Below the pieces are notes generated by a model. It had not been told where the DNA came from. It did no database searches and saw only the letters and a list, made by a program, of their open reading frames with translations. This document shows positions 6,451 through 14,223 of a stretch of DNA of 15,125 nt, piece by piece (positions within the stretch are counted from its first letter, which is position 1; every line of letters starts with the position of its first letter). Source of the stretch: Chitinophaga pinensis (GTDB taxonomy: Bacteria > Bacteroidota > Bacteroidia > SXHM01); NCBI GenBank assembly GCA_945889235.1, contig CAMDBK010000040.1, positions 1-15,125 on the forward strand, in the 5' to 3' direction. Made by a program: the position numbers and the translations under genes.

Positions 6451-8350
6451 ACTTAATTATCTCCAGCGAACGTTTAATAAACGCTGCCAACTCCTCACCT
6501 TTTAATAAATTTTGAGAAAGCAAAGCCAAATCAGCCAACTGTTTTGCTGTTTGGTTTTTCTTCTGTTCATTTTTTTCTTCCAGAATTTTTGAAACCAGCG
6601 GGTGATTGGAATTCACAACCAGATTATACATCTCAGGCATGTGACCCATCATTCCGCCCGGCTGCATTTTCTGCATCTCCATCATCCTGCGCATGAACTC
6701 ATTTTGAGTAATGATAATCGGATTGTCTTTTTCACTCAGGCTTTCGAATATCACAGTAAATTTTTCTTTAGTAACCTGTGCTTCAAAAACTGGTTTCAAT
6801 GCTTCTTCTTGTTCTTTGCTCAATTTAGAAACCTGTGATTCCTCTTTCTTAATCAGTTTATCAATCGTATCGCCATCCACACGTGTGAAGTGCGAGTTTT
6901 CAAATTTTCGTTCAACAATATTGATGAAATGACTGTCTAATTGTCCATCCATTTCCAGCACATCATAACCTCTGTCCTTTGCTGACGCAACAAACGTGTG
7001 TTGCGCAGTTTTATCAGTGGTATAAAGGTAAATCAGGTTTTTGTCTTTATCACTTTGCGCAGCCATGATAAGTTCTTTATACTCATCAAACGTGAAACAT
7101 TTTCCTTCCGTGTTTTTGAATAAATAAAACTTTGCTGCGCGGTCGTAAAACTTTTCATCGGTCAGCATTCCGTATTGAATAAACACACGAATGTCGTCCC
7201 ATTTTTTTTCAAAATCTGCACGGTCTTTTTTAAATAAATCTTCCAGTTTATCCGCAACTTTTTTAGTGATGTGACTGCTGATTTTTTTCACGTTGCTGTC
7301 GCTTTGTAAATAGCTTCGCGAAACATTCAGCGGAATATCAGGTGAGTCTAATACACCATGCAACAGCGTTAAAAATTCAGGAACAATTCCTTCCACCGAA
7401 TCGGTTACAAAAACCTGATTGCTGTACAACTGAATTTTGTTTTTCTGCACTTCCATGTTATTTTTCAAACGCGGGAAATACAGTATGCCGGTGAGGTTGA
7501 AAGGGTAATCAACATTCAGATGAATATTGAAAAGCGGTTCTTCAAATGTGTAAGGATAAAGTTCGCGATAGAATTTATTGTAATCCTCATCTTTTAAATC
7601 AACAGGCTTTTTAGTCCATGCAGGAGTGGGGTTATTGATAATGTTATCAACGGTTATTTTTTCGTCTTTTGCATTTTCACCTTCACCTTTTTTCTCAGTA
7701 ATTTCTTTTGTTCCGAACTTGATATAAACAGGAAGAAACTTACAGTACTTATTTAAAATTTCTTCAATCTTATGCTTGCTGTTAAACTCTAATGAGTCAT
7801 CAGCGAGGTGAAGAACAATTTCTGTTCCGCGCTCTTTGCGGTCACTCTTACTCAGCGTGTATTCAGGGCTTCCGTCACATTCCCACTTTACAGCAGGTTT
7901 GGTTTTCAGGTATGACTTGGTAATGATTTCCACATTTTTAGAAACCATAAACGAAGAATAAAATCCCAAACCAAAATGACCGATGATAGAATTATCTTTC
8001 GCTTTGTCTTTGTATTTTTTCAGGAATTCTTCTGCGCCTGAAAATGCAACCTGATTGATGTATTTTTCAACTTCCTCTTCAGTCATTCCAATGCCATTGT
8101 CTTTAATGGTAATGGTTTTGGCTTTCTCATCATGGATGACTTCAACTAAGTAGGTTGGATTTTCTTCAGTGAATTTTCCAATCTGTGCAAGTGTTTTCAG
8201 TTTCTGAACTGCATCTACTGCATTGGAAACCAATTCACGCAAAAATATTTCGTGGTCGCTGTAAAGGAATTTTTTAATGATGGGAAAAATGTTCTCGGTC
8301 TGGACGTTGATTTTTCCTTTGGTGGTTTTTTCTGTTGTTGTTTCGGACAT
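6449..8350 (-). CDS. htpG: Molecular chaperone HtpG (bacterial Hsp90)
   Basis: A 633-residue cytosolic Hsp90-family chaperone, close to the E. coli HtpG length of 624. The GHKL ATPase domain shows ELVSNAVDA (Glu39, Asn43), DNGIGM (84-89) and GHFGLGFYSSF (124-134). The middle domain carries SRSYLQSD, and a Met-rich MRRMMEMQKMQPGGMMG lies in the C-terminal part. The frame is open further upstream to 8428, but the added residues, including CHLERSREA, are a translated intergenic repeat. I therefore place the start at ATG 8348-8350 (MSETTTEK), which also lies downstream of the -7 element at 8426-8433. The gene follows the ankyrin gene by 107 bases, with its own promoter, and converges on the CoA-binding gene. 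Confidence 0.96.
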   Translation of the reverse strand: MSETTTEKTTKGKINVQTENIFPIIKKFLYSDHEIFLRELVSNAVDAVQKLKTLAQIGKFTEENPTYLVEVIHDEKAKTITIKDNGIGMTEEEVEKYINQVAFSGAEEFLKKYKDKAKDNSIIGHFGLGFYSSFMVSKNVEIITKSYLKTKPAVKWECDGSPEYTLSKSDRKERGTEIVLHLADDSLEFNSKHKIEEILNKYCKFLPVYIKFGTKEITEKKGEGENAKDEKITVDNIINNPTPAWTKKPVDLKDEDYNKFYRELYPYTFEEPLFNIHLNVDYPFNLTGILYFPRLKNNMEVQKNKIQLYSNQVFVTDSVEGIVPEFLTLLHGVLDSPDIPLNVSRSYLQSDSNVKKISSHITKKVADKLEDLFKKDRADFEKKWDDIRVFIQYGMLTDEKFYDRAAKFYLFKNTEGKCFTFDEYKELIMAAQSDKDKNLIYLYTTDKTAQHTFVASAKDRGYDVLEMDGQLDSHFINIVERKFENSHFTRVDGDTIDKLIKKEESQVSKLSKEQEEALKPVFEAQVTKEKFTVIFESLSEKDNPIIITQNEFMRRMMEMQKMQPGGMMGHMPEMYNLVVNSNHPLVSKILEEKNEQKKNQTAKQLADLALLSQNLLKGEELAAFIKRSLEIIK

Positions 8351-8369
8351 GGTTAGTTTTTTAGTGTTA

Positions 8370-8395
8370 GCCTCTCGACTACGCTCGAGGTGACA
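8370..8395. repeat. Single arm of repeat family A, in the htpG leader
   Basis: 24 of 26 positions match the left arm at 3375-3400. The two differences (8372 C for T, 8389 G for A) face each other in the arm's own small hairpin, so pairing is kept. No inverted partner follows. On the htpG transcript it would lie about 20 bases upstream of the start codon. Confidence 0.85.
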
Positions 8396-8425
8396 GGCGA
8401 GCCGCAACTCAATAGCTGTGCCAAG

Positions 8426-8433
8426 CAAAGATA
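8426..8433 (-). promoter_or_regulatory. Candidate -7 promoter element of htpG
   Basis: On the minus strand this reads TATCTTTG, a perfect match to the Bacteroidota TAnnTTTG motif. No clear TTG at the -33 position was found. It would give a leader of roughly 70 bases that contains the family A repeat. Confidence 0.5.
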
Positions 8434-8457
8434 ACTGACAAAATGGCTTTTATAAGA

Positions 8458-9267
8458 TTATTCCTTACCGGAATTTGCCTGCAAAATTAAAGCAACAGAA
8501 GTTTTTCCTTGTTTGTTGGCAAGTGAGAGTGGTGTGTCACCGGTGTTGGTCATAAGATTTACAACCGCACCTTTTTCAATCAATACTTTTACAATATCTT
8601 CTTTTCCCTGGTAAGACGCAGCATGAAGAGCTGTCCAGCCATCACCATTTGCAAAATGAATAGCCGCACCTTTTTCAATAAGCATCAATGCAATTTCTGA
8701 ATTTCCCGACATAATTGCTGTGTACAACGGAGTTGGTTCGGTTGCTGAATTTACACTTGCACCATTTTCTATTAAAAGTTTTGCAATAGCCGGTTTATTC
8801 ATCTGCAAGGCAATAATCAATGGCGCCCAGTCAGTTTCGCCTTCAGGATTTAGTACTTCCGGAAACTTTTTCATAATTGCTTTCATCATGTCCACATTTC
8901 CTGACCGCAGGTAAGTCATGAATTTATCCTTTCCAAGAAAATTAATTTCAACCTGTTTGCGTTCAGGATTATCGATAGTAATCTTCTGAGTCCACTTTTC
9001 TTTTCCGCCCACCATAGTAGCATCAATAGTGTGTTCACCAAATACAAGAACAAAACTTTTGCTGCTGTCGGCTTTCAAGTCAGCCACTTTTTTGCCGTCA
9101 ATATTTATGGTGCAGGCCAAGTCTGGTTTTAGAACCAATGATGATTTGCGGTTACTTACTACCTTTGCTGACTGCGGCTTTGCAGTCAGCGCAATAGCAA
9201 TTGCAAGAATCAGGACACATAAGAATTTTATAAAAAAATCAATTCTGTTGTTTATGAAAATATTCAT
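8458..9267 (-). CDS. Exported PEGA-like and ankyrin-repeat protein
   Basis: A 269-residue protein. It starts with an N-terminal signal or anchor (hydrophobic residues 10-28, after Asn/Arg/Lys). A beta-rich segment at about 40-110 (INIDGKKVADLKADSS...FGEHTIDATMVGG) resembles a PEGA-type extracytoplasmic domain. About four ankyrin repeats follow at 115-268, including WAPLIIALQMNKPAIAKLLIENGA, TPLYTAIMSGNSEIALMLIEKGA and WTALHAASYQGKEDIVKVLIEKGA. I placed the start at ATG 9267; an in-frame ATG at 9309 lies upstream of a perfect -7 motif (9286-9293) and is unlikely to be transcribed. Ankyrin repeats bind proteins, so this is probably a periplasmic or surface interaction protein; its partner is unknown. 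Divergent from the SGNH hydrolase. Confidence 0.88.
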   Translation of the reverse strand: MNIFINNRIDFFIKFLCVLILAIAIALTAKPQSAKVVSNRKSSLVLKPDLACTINIDGKKVADLKADSSKSFVLVFGEHTIDATMVGGKEKWTQKITIDNPERKQVEINFLGKDKFMTYLRSGNVDMMKAIMKKFPEVLNPEGETDWAPLIIALQMNKPAIAKLLIENGASVNSATEPTPLYTAIMSGNSEIALMLIEKGAAIHFANGDGWTALHAASYQGKEDIVKVLIEKGAVVNLMTNTGDTPLSLANKQGKTSVALILQANSGKE

Positions 9268-9285
9268 GATGAATAAAATTTGGGT

Positions 9286-9293
9286 CAAAATTA
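9286..9293 (-). promoter_or_regulatory. Candidate -7 promoter element of the ankyrin gene
   Basis: On the minus strand this reads TAATTTTG, a perfect TAnnTTTG match. It lies 18 bases upstream of ATG 9267, which supports that start over ATG 9309. The -33 element is weak: TTG occurs only 13 bases upstream. Confidence 0.5.
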
Positions 9294-9366
9294 TTCCGTT
9301 AAGGTTCAATAAGTGTGCCTGTTGATAAAACTTGAAAACTTTCAGTTCAAAACAAATTAATATTCA

Positions 9367-10047
9367 ATGAAGAAAAAGGTTTCTCAATTACTTTCGCTGG
9401 CTTTATTAATTACAGGAATGACTGCATCTGCACAACAAAAAATATACTATGCCGCCATTGGTGATTCATATACTATTGGTGAGGGCGTGAAAGAAAATGA
9501 ACGCTGGCCCAATCTTTTGGTTGAACATTTGAAACAAGAAAATATTAATTTGCAAATTGTCTGCAATCCTTCAGTTACAGGCTGGACAACACAACAGGTG
9601 ATTGACAATGAATTGCCTGTTTACCGTAAATCGAAACCAGATTTTGCAACATTACTGATTGGCGTAAATGATTGGGTACAGGATGTTACAAAAGAAAAAT
9701 TTCGTGAAAGTCTTCGATTTATAATTTCTGAAATGCAGAAAGAGTTGAAGAACAAACAACATCTTTTATTGGTTACCATTCCTGATTTTTCTGCAACACC
9801 TGAAGGTCCGAAATACAGTCGCGGAAGAGATATTACCAAAGGTTTGGCTGAGTTCAATGAAATTATAAAAGAAGAAGCTGTAGCAAAAAAATTAATGGTT
9901 GCTGATATTTTTGAAATCTCACAACAAATGAAAAATGATGCTTCATTAGTTTCATCTGACGGGCTTCATCCTTCGGGTAAAGAATATGCGGAATGGGAAA
10001 AAATTATTTTTCCGCTGGCAAAGAAAATTCTTTCTTCTGCACAATAA
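9367..10047 (+). CDS. Exported SGNH/GDSL-family hydrolase
   Basis: A 226-residue protein with a signal peptide (KKK n-region, hydrophobic core, cut likely after Ala-Ser-Ala at about residue 22). The SGNH blocks are all present: block I GDS at 32-34 with nucleophile Ser34, block II Gly72 in VTGWTT, block III GVND at 99-102 with Asn101, and block V DGLHP at 198-202 with Asp198 and His201. All expected catalytic and oxyanion residues are therefore in place. Family members are esterases or lipases acting on acyl or acetyl esters of lipids, polysaccharides or thioesters; the substrate cannot be read from sequence. It is divergent from the ankyrin gene (99 bases between starts), and a tiny lipoprotein gene follows 39 bases later on the same strand. 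Confidence 0.92.
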   Translation: MKKKVSQLLSLALLITGMTASAQQKIYYAAIGDSYTIGEGVKENERWPNLLVEHLKQENINLQIVCNPSVTGWTTQQVIDNELPVYRKSKPDFATLLIGVNDWVQDVTKEKFRESLRFIISEMQKELKNKQHLLLVTIPDFSATPEGPKYSRGRDITKGLAEFNEIIKEEAVAKKLMVADIFEISQQMKNDASLVSSDGLHPSGKEYAEWEKIIFPLAKKILSSAQ

Positions 10048-10086
10048 ATCAATGATACATACGTTCGATTACTAAAGACTATTCCT

Positions 10087-10209
10087 ATGCGAAAGTTTAT
10101 TGCAATTTTACTAATCATCGCTTTTGTTTCCGGTTCCTGCGCTTCTTCTAAGTATGCCCGGAAATGTAACGGACAAAGGGGAGTGAAGGTGCCAATGGGG
10201 GTTCTGTAA
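10087..10209 (+). CDS. Very small lipoprotein (40 residues)
   Basis: ATG 10087 to TAA 10209 encodes 40 residues. The n-region is MRK, followed by a strong hydrophobic core (FIAILLIIAFVSG) and a lipobox-like SGSC with Cys18. The mature peptide would be only about 23 residues and contains a second cysteine (RKCNGQRGVKVPMG). It has the complete layout of a lipoprotein signal with almost no passenger, as in lysis- or entericidin-like small lipoproteins, but I see no match to those families. It lies 39 bases after the SGNH hydrolase gene and may be co-transcribed with it. It may be a genuine small gene or the 5' stub of a truncated one; a 227-base low-G+C gap follows. Confidence 0.6.
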   Translation: MRKFIAILLIIAFVSGSCASSKYARKCNGQRGVKVPMGVL

Positions 10210-10238
10210 TTCGCCACCTCTTAGCTATTTCATCATTT

Positions 10239-10346
10239 TTAATTTTTTAAAACCATATAATCTGTATTATCTACTTGTTCTAAATTCAAGATATTAGTTG
10301 CTCTAATTTGTGTTTCATTAACGAATTGTTGTTCTATTAATTCCAT
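10239..10346 (-). other. Possible 35-codon ORF or gene remnant
   Basis: Within the 227-base gap between two plus-strand genes, the minus strand holds an ATG-to-TAA frame (starting MELIEQQFVNETQ) with ordinary amino-acid composition. No recognised family or promoter was found. It may be a decayed fragment or chance; the rest of the gap is AT-rich and shows nothing but the promoter of the next gene. Confidence 0.15.
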
Positions 10347-10407
10347 AAAAACAATGAATAGTTTTCGGTATAGTTATAATATAATGAAAAACTAGGACTA
10401 GAAGGCT

Positions 10408-10415
10408 TACCTTTG
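10408..10415 (+). promoter_or_regulatory. Candidate -7 promoter element of the PepSY-like gene
   Basis: TACCTTTG is a perfect TAnnTTTG match, 21 bases before ATG 10437. It overlaps the TTG at 10413 that would otherwise extend the reading frame, so the ATG is the likely start. No TTG was found at the -33 position. Confidence 0.5.
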
Positions 10416-10436
10416 AATAAAACAAAGAAGAATAGT

Positions 10437-10715
10437 ATGGCAAAAAATATAAAATATACCTGGAAAACAGTTCCAATGAACAATGTTCCTGAAGCAATAA
10501 GGACCTACCTCGACAAGCATTTCAACAGCGATGTTGTTTTTGGCATTGTAAAAGAAGAAGAAAATAAAACACTATTTTATGTTATTGATGTTGACCACAA
10601 CGGTTTGTATCATCACCTGAAATTTGATAACGCGGGTAACTTTGTTTCTGAAAAAGTTGAGGCCACTTCCGAAAGCGATGAAGAGCATTTTACCACCGTG
10701 GGAACAGGTGATTAA
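10437..10715 (+). CDS. Small PepSY-like (DUF2874-type) protein
   Basis: A 92-residue protein starting at ATG 10437; the upstream TTG 10413 lies in the promoter. The pattern VPEAIRTYLDKHF, then a short strand, then FYVIDVDHNGLYHHLKFDNAGNFVSEKVE resembles one PepSY-like/DUF2874 unit, in which a helix is followed by a beta meander ending in FDxxG. Members of that family in Bacteroidota are usually exported, but no signal peptide is visible here, so this copy appears cytoplasmic. The acidic tail (ESDEEH) shows no motif. The function is not known. It lies upstream of a lipoprotein gene on the same strand (59 bases). The family assignment is by pattern only. Confidence 0.6.
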   Translation: MAKNIKYTWKTVPMNNVPEAIRTYLDKHFNSDVVFGIVKEEENKTLFYVIDVDHNGLYHHLKFDNAGNFVSEKVEATSESDEEHFTTVGTGD

Positions 10716-10774
10716 ATGAAGTAAGCCAGTGGCACAGTTCTTGCCAAGCGATAGAAAACCAATTTCTATTCCGT

Positions 10775-11323
10775 ATGGAAAACACTTTTCTATTAGTAGT
10801 AATAGCTGTTGCTCTTTCTTCGTGCTCACAAAAAGTTTACTTCACCAAAGACACTAAAGAAAAATTAGAATCTAAAGGTGTTGACCTGAAAAAAATTCAG
10901 TTCTATAATTCTGAAGCTATTATATTATTGAGGGAAGTAAAGGATGAAGAAATAAAAGTTGCGGAAGGAAAAGTGCGTTTCGAAAACGGAAGAAACGTAG
11001 AAGAAATAATTATCAAGCCCAAAACCCCGGGCATGTTTGCCGAAGCCAACACCAGCGATGCGCTGATGATTCGCTTTGAAAAAGGAGCGAATAAATTTCT
11101 TCCTTTTGTTGCTGCAAAAAGCAATACAGGTAATGGCTCTAATTACCTGTTAGGTTACTTAGACCGTGTTAACAGCAGCGGAAGCCGCATGGCTATTGTA
11201 AACTACGATGATAAAAAATACAGCATCGTTTACGGAAGCAATGCTGCGCTGCTCATTGATAAAAGCATTTTAGTAAAAGAAGAACACAAAAGCCGTGTGG
11301 CGGAAGGGGTGAAGGTGAAGTAA
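10775..11323 (+). CDS. Lipoprotein of unknown function
   Basis: A 182-residue protein from ATG 10775. Residues 4-16 are hydrophobic and end in LSSC with Cys17, a good lipoprotein signal, although the n-region (MEN) has no positive charge, which is unusual. No earlier in-frame Met was found. The mature part is mixed alpha/beta, with KVRFENGRNVEEIIIKPKTPGMF, ALMIRFEKGANKFLPFVA and YDDKKYSIVYGSNAALLIDKS, and looks like a compact beta-rich envelope domain. I do not recognise the family. It sits 59 bases after the PepSY-like gene and converges on the ribonucleotide reductase gene across a repeat doublet. Confidence 0.75.
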   Translation: MENTFLLVVIAVALSSCSQKVYFTKDTKEKLESKGVDLKKIQFYNSEAIILLREVKDEEIKVAEGKVRFENGRNVEEIIIKPKTPGMFAEANTSDALMIRFEKGANKFLPFVAAKSNTGNGSNYLLGYLDRVNSSGSRMAIVNYDDKKYSIVYGSNAALLIDKSILVKEEHKSRVAEGVKVK

Positions 11324-11327
11324 CCTC

Positions 11328-11390
11328 CGTCACCCTGAACTTGTTTCAGGGTCTTAATTGTTGAGATGCTGAAACAAGTTCAGCATGACG
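11328..11390. repeat. REPIN-like inverted doublet, family B
   Basis: Two inverted units, at 11332-11352 and 11366-11386 plus flanks, fill the 72-bp gap between convergent stops. Each unit is a hairpin with an 8-bp stem and 5-nt loop: ACCCTGAA with TTCAGGGT, and ATGCTGAA with TTCAGCAT. The units differ at two stem pairs, and both changes preserve pairing. It probably acts as a bidirectional 3' end element; its sequence is unrelated to family A. Confidence 0.88.
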
Positions 11391-11395
11391 TTATC

Positions 11396-14005
11396 CTACC
11401 CACACTTACTATGTCCGCAACTTTTGCAATTCAAACAACCTTCTTCATAAACCAATGATGGCTGACTGCAATTCGGACAAATATTCTCTACCGGTTTTGT
11501 TCCGTCAGGAATAAATTTCTTTAAGGCACGTGCCACACCATTTTTCCAGGTGGTGAGTGTTTCGTCATTCAGGTTAAGGTTGTTCACCACATCCACTACA
11601 AAAGGCAATGGCATTCCGTGGCGCAGAATTCCTGAAATCAATTTTGCATAGTTCCAGTATTCTTTATCGAATGAACGTGACAGCCCTTCTATGGTTGTAT
11701 TGTAGCCATCTTTATCGGTATAGCGAAAATCGTAACGGGTTTTTCCGTTGCCGTTTTTCACTTTCATGATGATGCCTTTTTCAACCCAGTTTGGAAGCAC
11801 AAATGACTCTTCTGCTTTACCAGTAAAAATTTCGTAAGGTCTTCCGTTCATCAAACCTACAACGGCAATCCATTTCTCATGGTTATTCTGGAAACGAACG
11901 ATTTCACCGTCCAATACAGTAGGGCGTTTTGGTGCTTTTGATTCTATAATAGAATCCTGTAATTCTTCCTCTTTCTTTTCGGTTTTCTTTTCTTTGCTAA
12001 CCAATACACCGCTGCGCGAACCATCACGGTAAACTGTAATTCCTTTGCATCCGCTTTCCCAGCCTGTCTGATAAATTTGTCCAACTAATTCCTCGGTTAC
12101 ATTATTAGGAACATTCACCGTAACACTTATAGAATGGTCAACCCATTTCTGAACAGCGCCTTGTAATTTTACTTTGCTTACCCAATCCACATCGTTGGCA
12201 GATGCTTTATGGAAAGGTGATTTCTCAATCAGTTTATTCAGTTCGGTATCGTCCAGCAATTTTACTTTCTCTACATCGTAGCCATTTACCTGTAACCACA
12301 CAATCAGTTTGTGGTGAAACACAAAATACTCTTCCCACGAATCACCAACGCCATCAATAAAGCTTACGGTTACATTTTTGTCGTTTGGATTTACTTTGCG
12401 TCTGCGTTTATAAGCAGGCATAAATACAGGCTCAATTCCTGAAGAAGTTTGTGTCATTAAACTTACGCTGCCGGTTGGCGCAACGGTAAGCAACGCAATA
12501 TTTCTTCTTCCCCATTTTACCATATCTTCATACAGCAAAGGGTCGGCATGTTTAATACGCTGAATCATGGGATTATTTTTTTCCCTGTCTGAATCATAGA
12601 TAGGGAAAGCACCGCGTGCATGCGCCATATCAACACTTGAACGGTAGGCTTCCAGCGCTAAAGTTTTGTGAACTTTCTCGCAGGTTTTTATTGATTCATC
12701 TGAACCATATTGAATATTCAATCCTGCCAGCATATCGCCTTCGGCAGTAACGCCAACACCTGTTCTGCGGCCTTCAATGCATTTCTTTTTTATATTTTTC
12801 CAAAGATTTAATTCAACTGTTTTTACTTCTATCTCTTCAGGGTCTTTGTCAATTTTATTAATGATGGCATCAATCTTTTCCAGTTCCAGATCAATAATAT
12901 CATCCATCATGCGTTGTGCCATGCGGGTGTGTTGTTTGAAAAGCGGGTAGTTGAACTTCGCATCTTTGGTGAAGGGCTCATCCACATAACTGTAAAGGTT
13001 GAGTGCAATCAGGCGACAACTATCATAAGGACACAACGGAATTTCACCACACGGATTAGTTGAAACTGTTTTGAAACCCAAATCAGAATAACAGTCAGGA
13101 ATTGATTCGCGGATAACAGTATCCCAGAACAAAATTCCCGGCTCGGCTGATTTCCATGCGTTGTGAACAATTTTATTCCACAAGGCGGCTGCATCAATTT
13201 CCTGTTTTACTCTCGGTGTTTTTGAATCAACCGGAAACTGCTGCACATAAGGCGTTTTATTGATAGCCGCTTTCATAAAATCATCGTCAATCTTTACCGA
13301 CACGTTAGCACCAGTTACTTTGGTGCCGTCCATTTTTGCATCAATAAATTTTTCGGCATCGGGATGTTTGATGGAGATGCTCAACATTAAAGCACCACGC
13401 CTTCCGTCTTGCGCCACTTCGCGGGTTGAGTTGGAATAACGTTCCATAAAAGGAACAACGCCTGTTGATGTTAAGGCACTGTTCAACACAGGCGCACCGG
13501 TTGGGCGCAGATTAGTAAGGTCGTGACCAACACCGCCTCTGCGTTTCATGAGCTGCACTTGTTCCTGATCTATCTTCATAATAGAACCATAGGAGTCAGA
13601 CGCACCGTTATTACCAATTACAAAACAATTGGAGAGAGACACAATCTGAAAATCATTTCCGATACCGGTCATTGGACCGCCCTGCGGAACAATGTATTTA
13701 AAGTTTTTCAGCACCTGATAAATCTCGTCTTCGCTGTAGGCTTTCGGATACTTTGCTTCCACCCGCGCAATCTCACGCGCCATTCTACGGTGCATGTGGT
13801 CGGGGTTTAATTCATAGATATTACCATACGAATCTTTCAGTGAATATTTATTTAACCATACCTGTGCCGCCAGCTCATCGCCTTTGAAATAATCCACCGA
13901 GCTTTTCAGGGCTTCTTCGTACGTGTATTTTTTCATTTCGGTGGTTTTAGGTTGTGTTGGTGTGGCGGTCTCAGCGCTGGTTTCTTTCATTACATCTGTT
14001 AACAT
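11396..14005 (-). CDS. nrdJ: Adenosylcobalamin-dependent (class II) ribonucleotide reductase
   Basis: An 869-residue enzyme that reduces ribonucleotides to deoxyribonucleotides using a coenzyme B12-derived thiyl radical, with no oxygen needed. Catalytic residues are visible: Cys127 in SNCFVIGN and Cys330 in DSCRLIALNL as the redox pair, and Cys319 in NPCGEI (317-322) as the radical cysteine with Asn317 and Glu321. Other family signatures are GRRGA at 201-205 and APTGSVSLM. A TSCPD-like segment follows (VLDGEIVRFQNNHEKW...NGRPYEIFTGK). The protein ends in a cysteine cluster, CPNC(843-846)...CLNCKSC(857-863)..SKCG, that serves as a zinc-ribbon or redox-shuttle tail. ATG 14005 is used; ATG 13990 (MKETSAE) is possible and would leave a leader behind the weak -7 motif at 14013-14020. 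No cobalamin riboswitch was recognised upstream. Confidence 0.95.
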   Translation of the reverse strand: MLTDVMKETSAETATPTQPKTTEMKKYTYEEALKSSVDYFKGDELAAQVWLNKYSLKDSYGNIYELNPDHMHRRMAREIARVEAKYPKAYSEDEIYQVLKNFKYIVPQGGPMTGIGNDFQIVSLSNCFVIGNNGASDSYGSIMKIDQEQVQLMKRRGGVGHDLTNLRPTGAPVLNSALTSTGVVPFMERYSNSTREVAQDGRRGALMLSISIKHPDAEKFIDAKMDGTKVTGANVSVKIDDDFMKAAINKTPYVQQFPVDSKTPRVKQEIDAAALWNKIVHNAWKSAEPGILFWDTVIRESIPDCYSDLGFKTVSTNPCGEIPLCPYDSCRLIALNLYSYVDEPFTKDAKFNYPLFKQHTRMAQRMMDDIIDLELEKIDAIINKIDKDPEEIEVKTVELNLWKNIKKKCIEGRRTGVGVTAEGDMLAGLNIQYGSDESIKTCEKVHKTLALEAYRSSVDMAHARGAFPIYDSDREKNNPMIQRIKHADPLLYEDMVKWGRRNIALLTVAPTGSVSLMTQTSSGIEPVFMPAYKRRRKVNPNDKNVTVSFIDGVGDSWEEYFVFHHKLIVWLQVNGYDVEKVKLLDDTELNKLIEKSPFHKASANDVDWVSKVKLQGAVQKWVDHSISVTVNVPNNVTEELVGQIYQTGWESGCKGITVYRDGSRSGVLVSKEKKTEKKEEELQDSIIESKAPKRPTVLDGEIVRFQNNHEKWIAVVGLMNGRPYEIFTGKAEESFVLPNWVEKGIIMKVKNGNGKTRYDFRYTDKDGYNTTIEGLSRSFDKEYWNYAKLISGILRHGMPLPFVVDVVNNLNLNDETLTTWKNGVARALKKFIPDGTKPVENICPNCSQPSLVYEEGCLNCKSCGHSKCG

Positions 14006-14012
14006 GGGTCGA

Positions 14013-14020
14013 CAAGTTTA
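14013..14020 (-). promoter_or_regulatory. Weak candidate -7 element of nrdJ
   Basis: On the minus strand this reads TAAACTTG, one mismatch from TAnnTTTG, 8 bases upstream of ATG 14005. No -33 TTG is visible. The 218-base gap between the nrdJ start and the toxin-like gene otherwise shows only AT-rich sequence. Confidence 0.25.
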
Positions 14021-14223
14021 TTAAGGTTTTTTTGACCTTGCGGATAAATTCCGTTAAAGTTTAGTTTTATTTCCCGAAAAATGGGATTGCAATAATAGGA
14101 ACAAATAGTTACCTCGTTTGAGTCAGTTTTAAACAAAATTGGGGAGTTTTCAACTTTATGAATTTTTATACCTTAGTGGTGGAATTTGATAATTATGATA
14201 TAGTATTATAGCTTGATTTATTT

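Noticed and set aside
9268..9309. ATG 9309 as start of the ankyrin gene.
   Set aside because: It lies upstream of a perfect -7 motif and would put extra hydrophobic residues before an already complete signal peptide.
13523..13810. 95-codon open frame on the plus strand inside the RNR gene.
   Set aside because: It is antisense to highly conserved catalytic coding sequence, with no promoter and no family resemblance; it is a shadow frame.
14006..14223. Cobalamin riboswitch upstream of the B12-dependent reductase.
   Set aside because: No B12-box-like core or multi-stem layout was seen in the AT-rich gap. A covariance-model search would be decisive.
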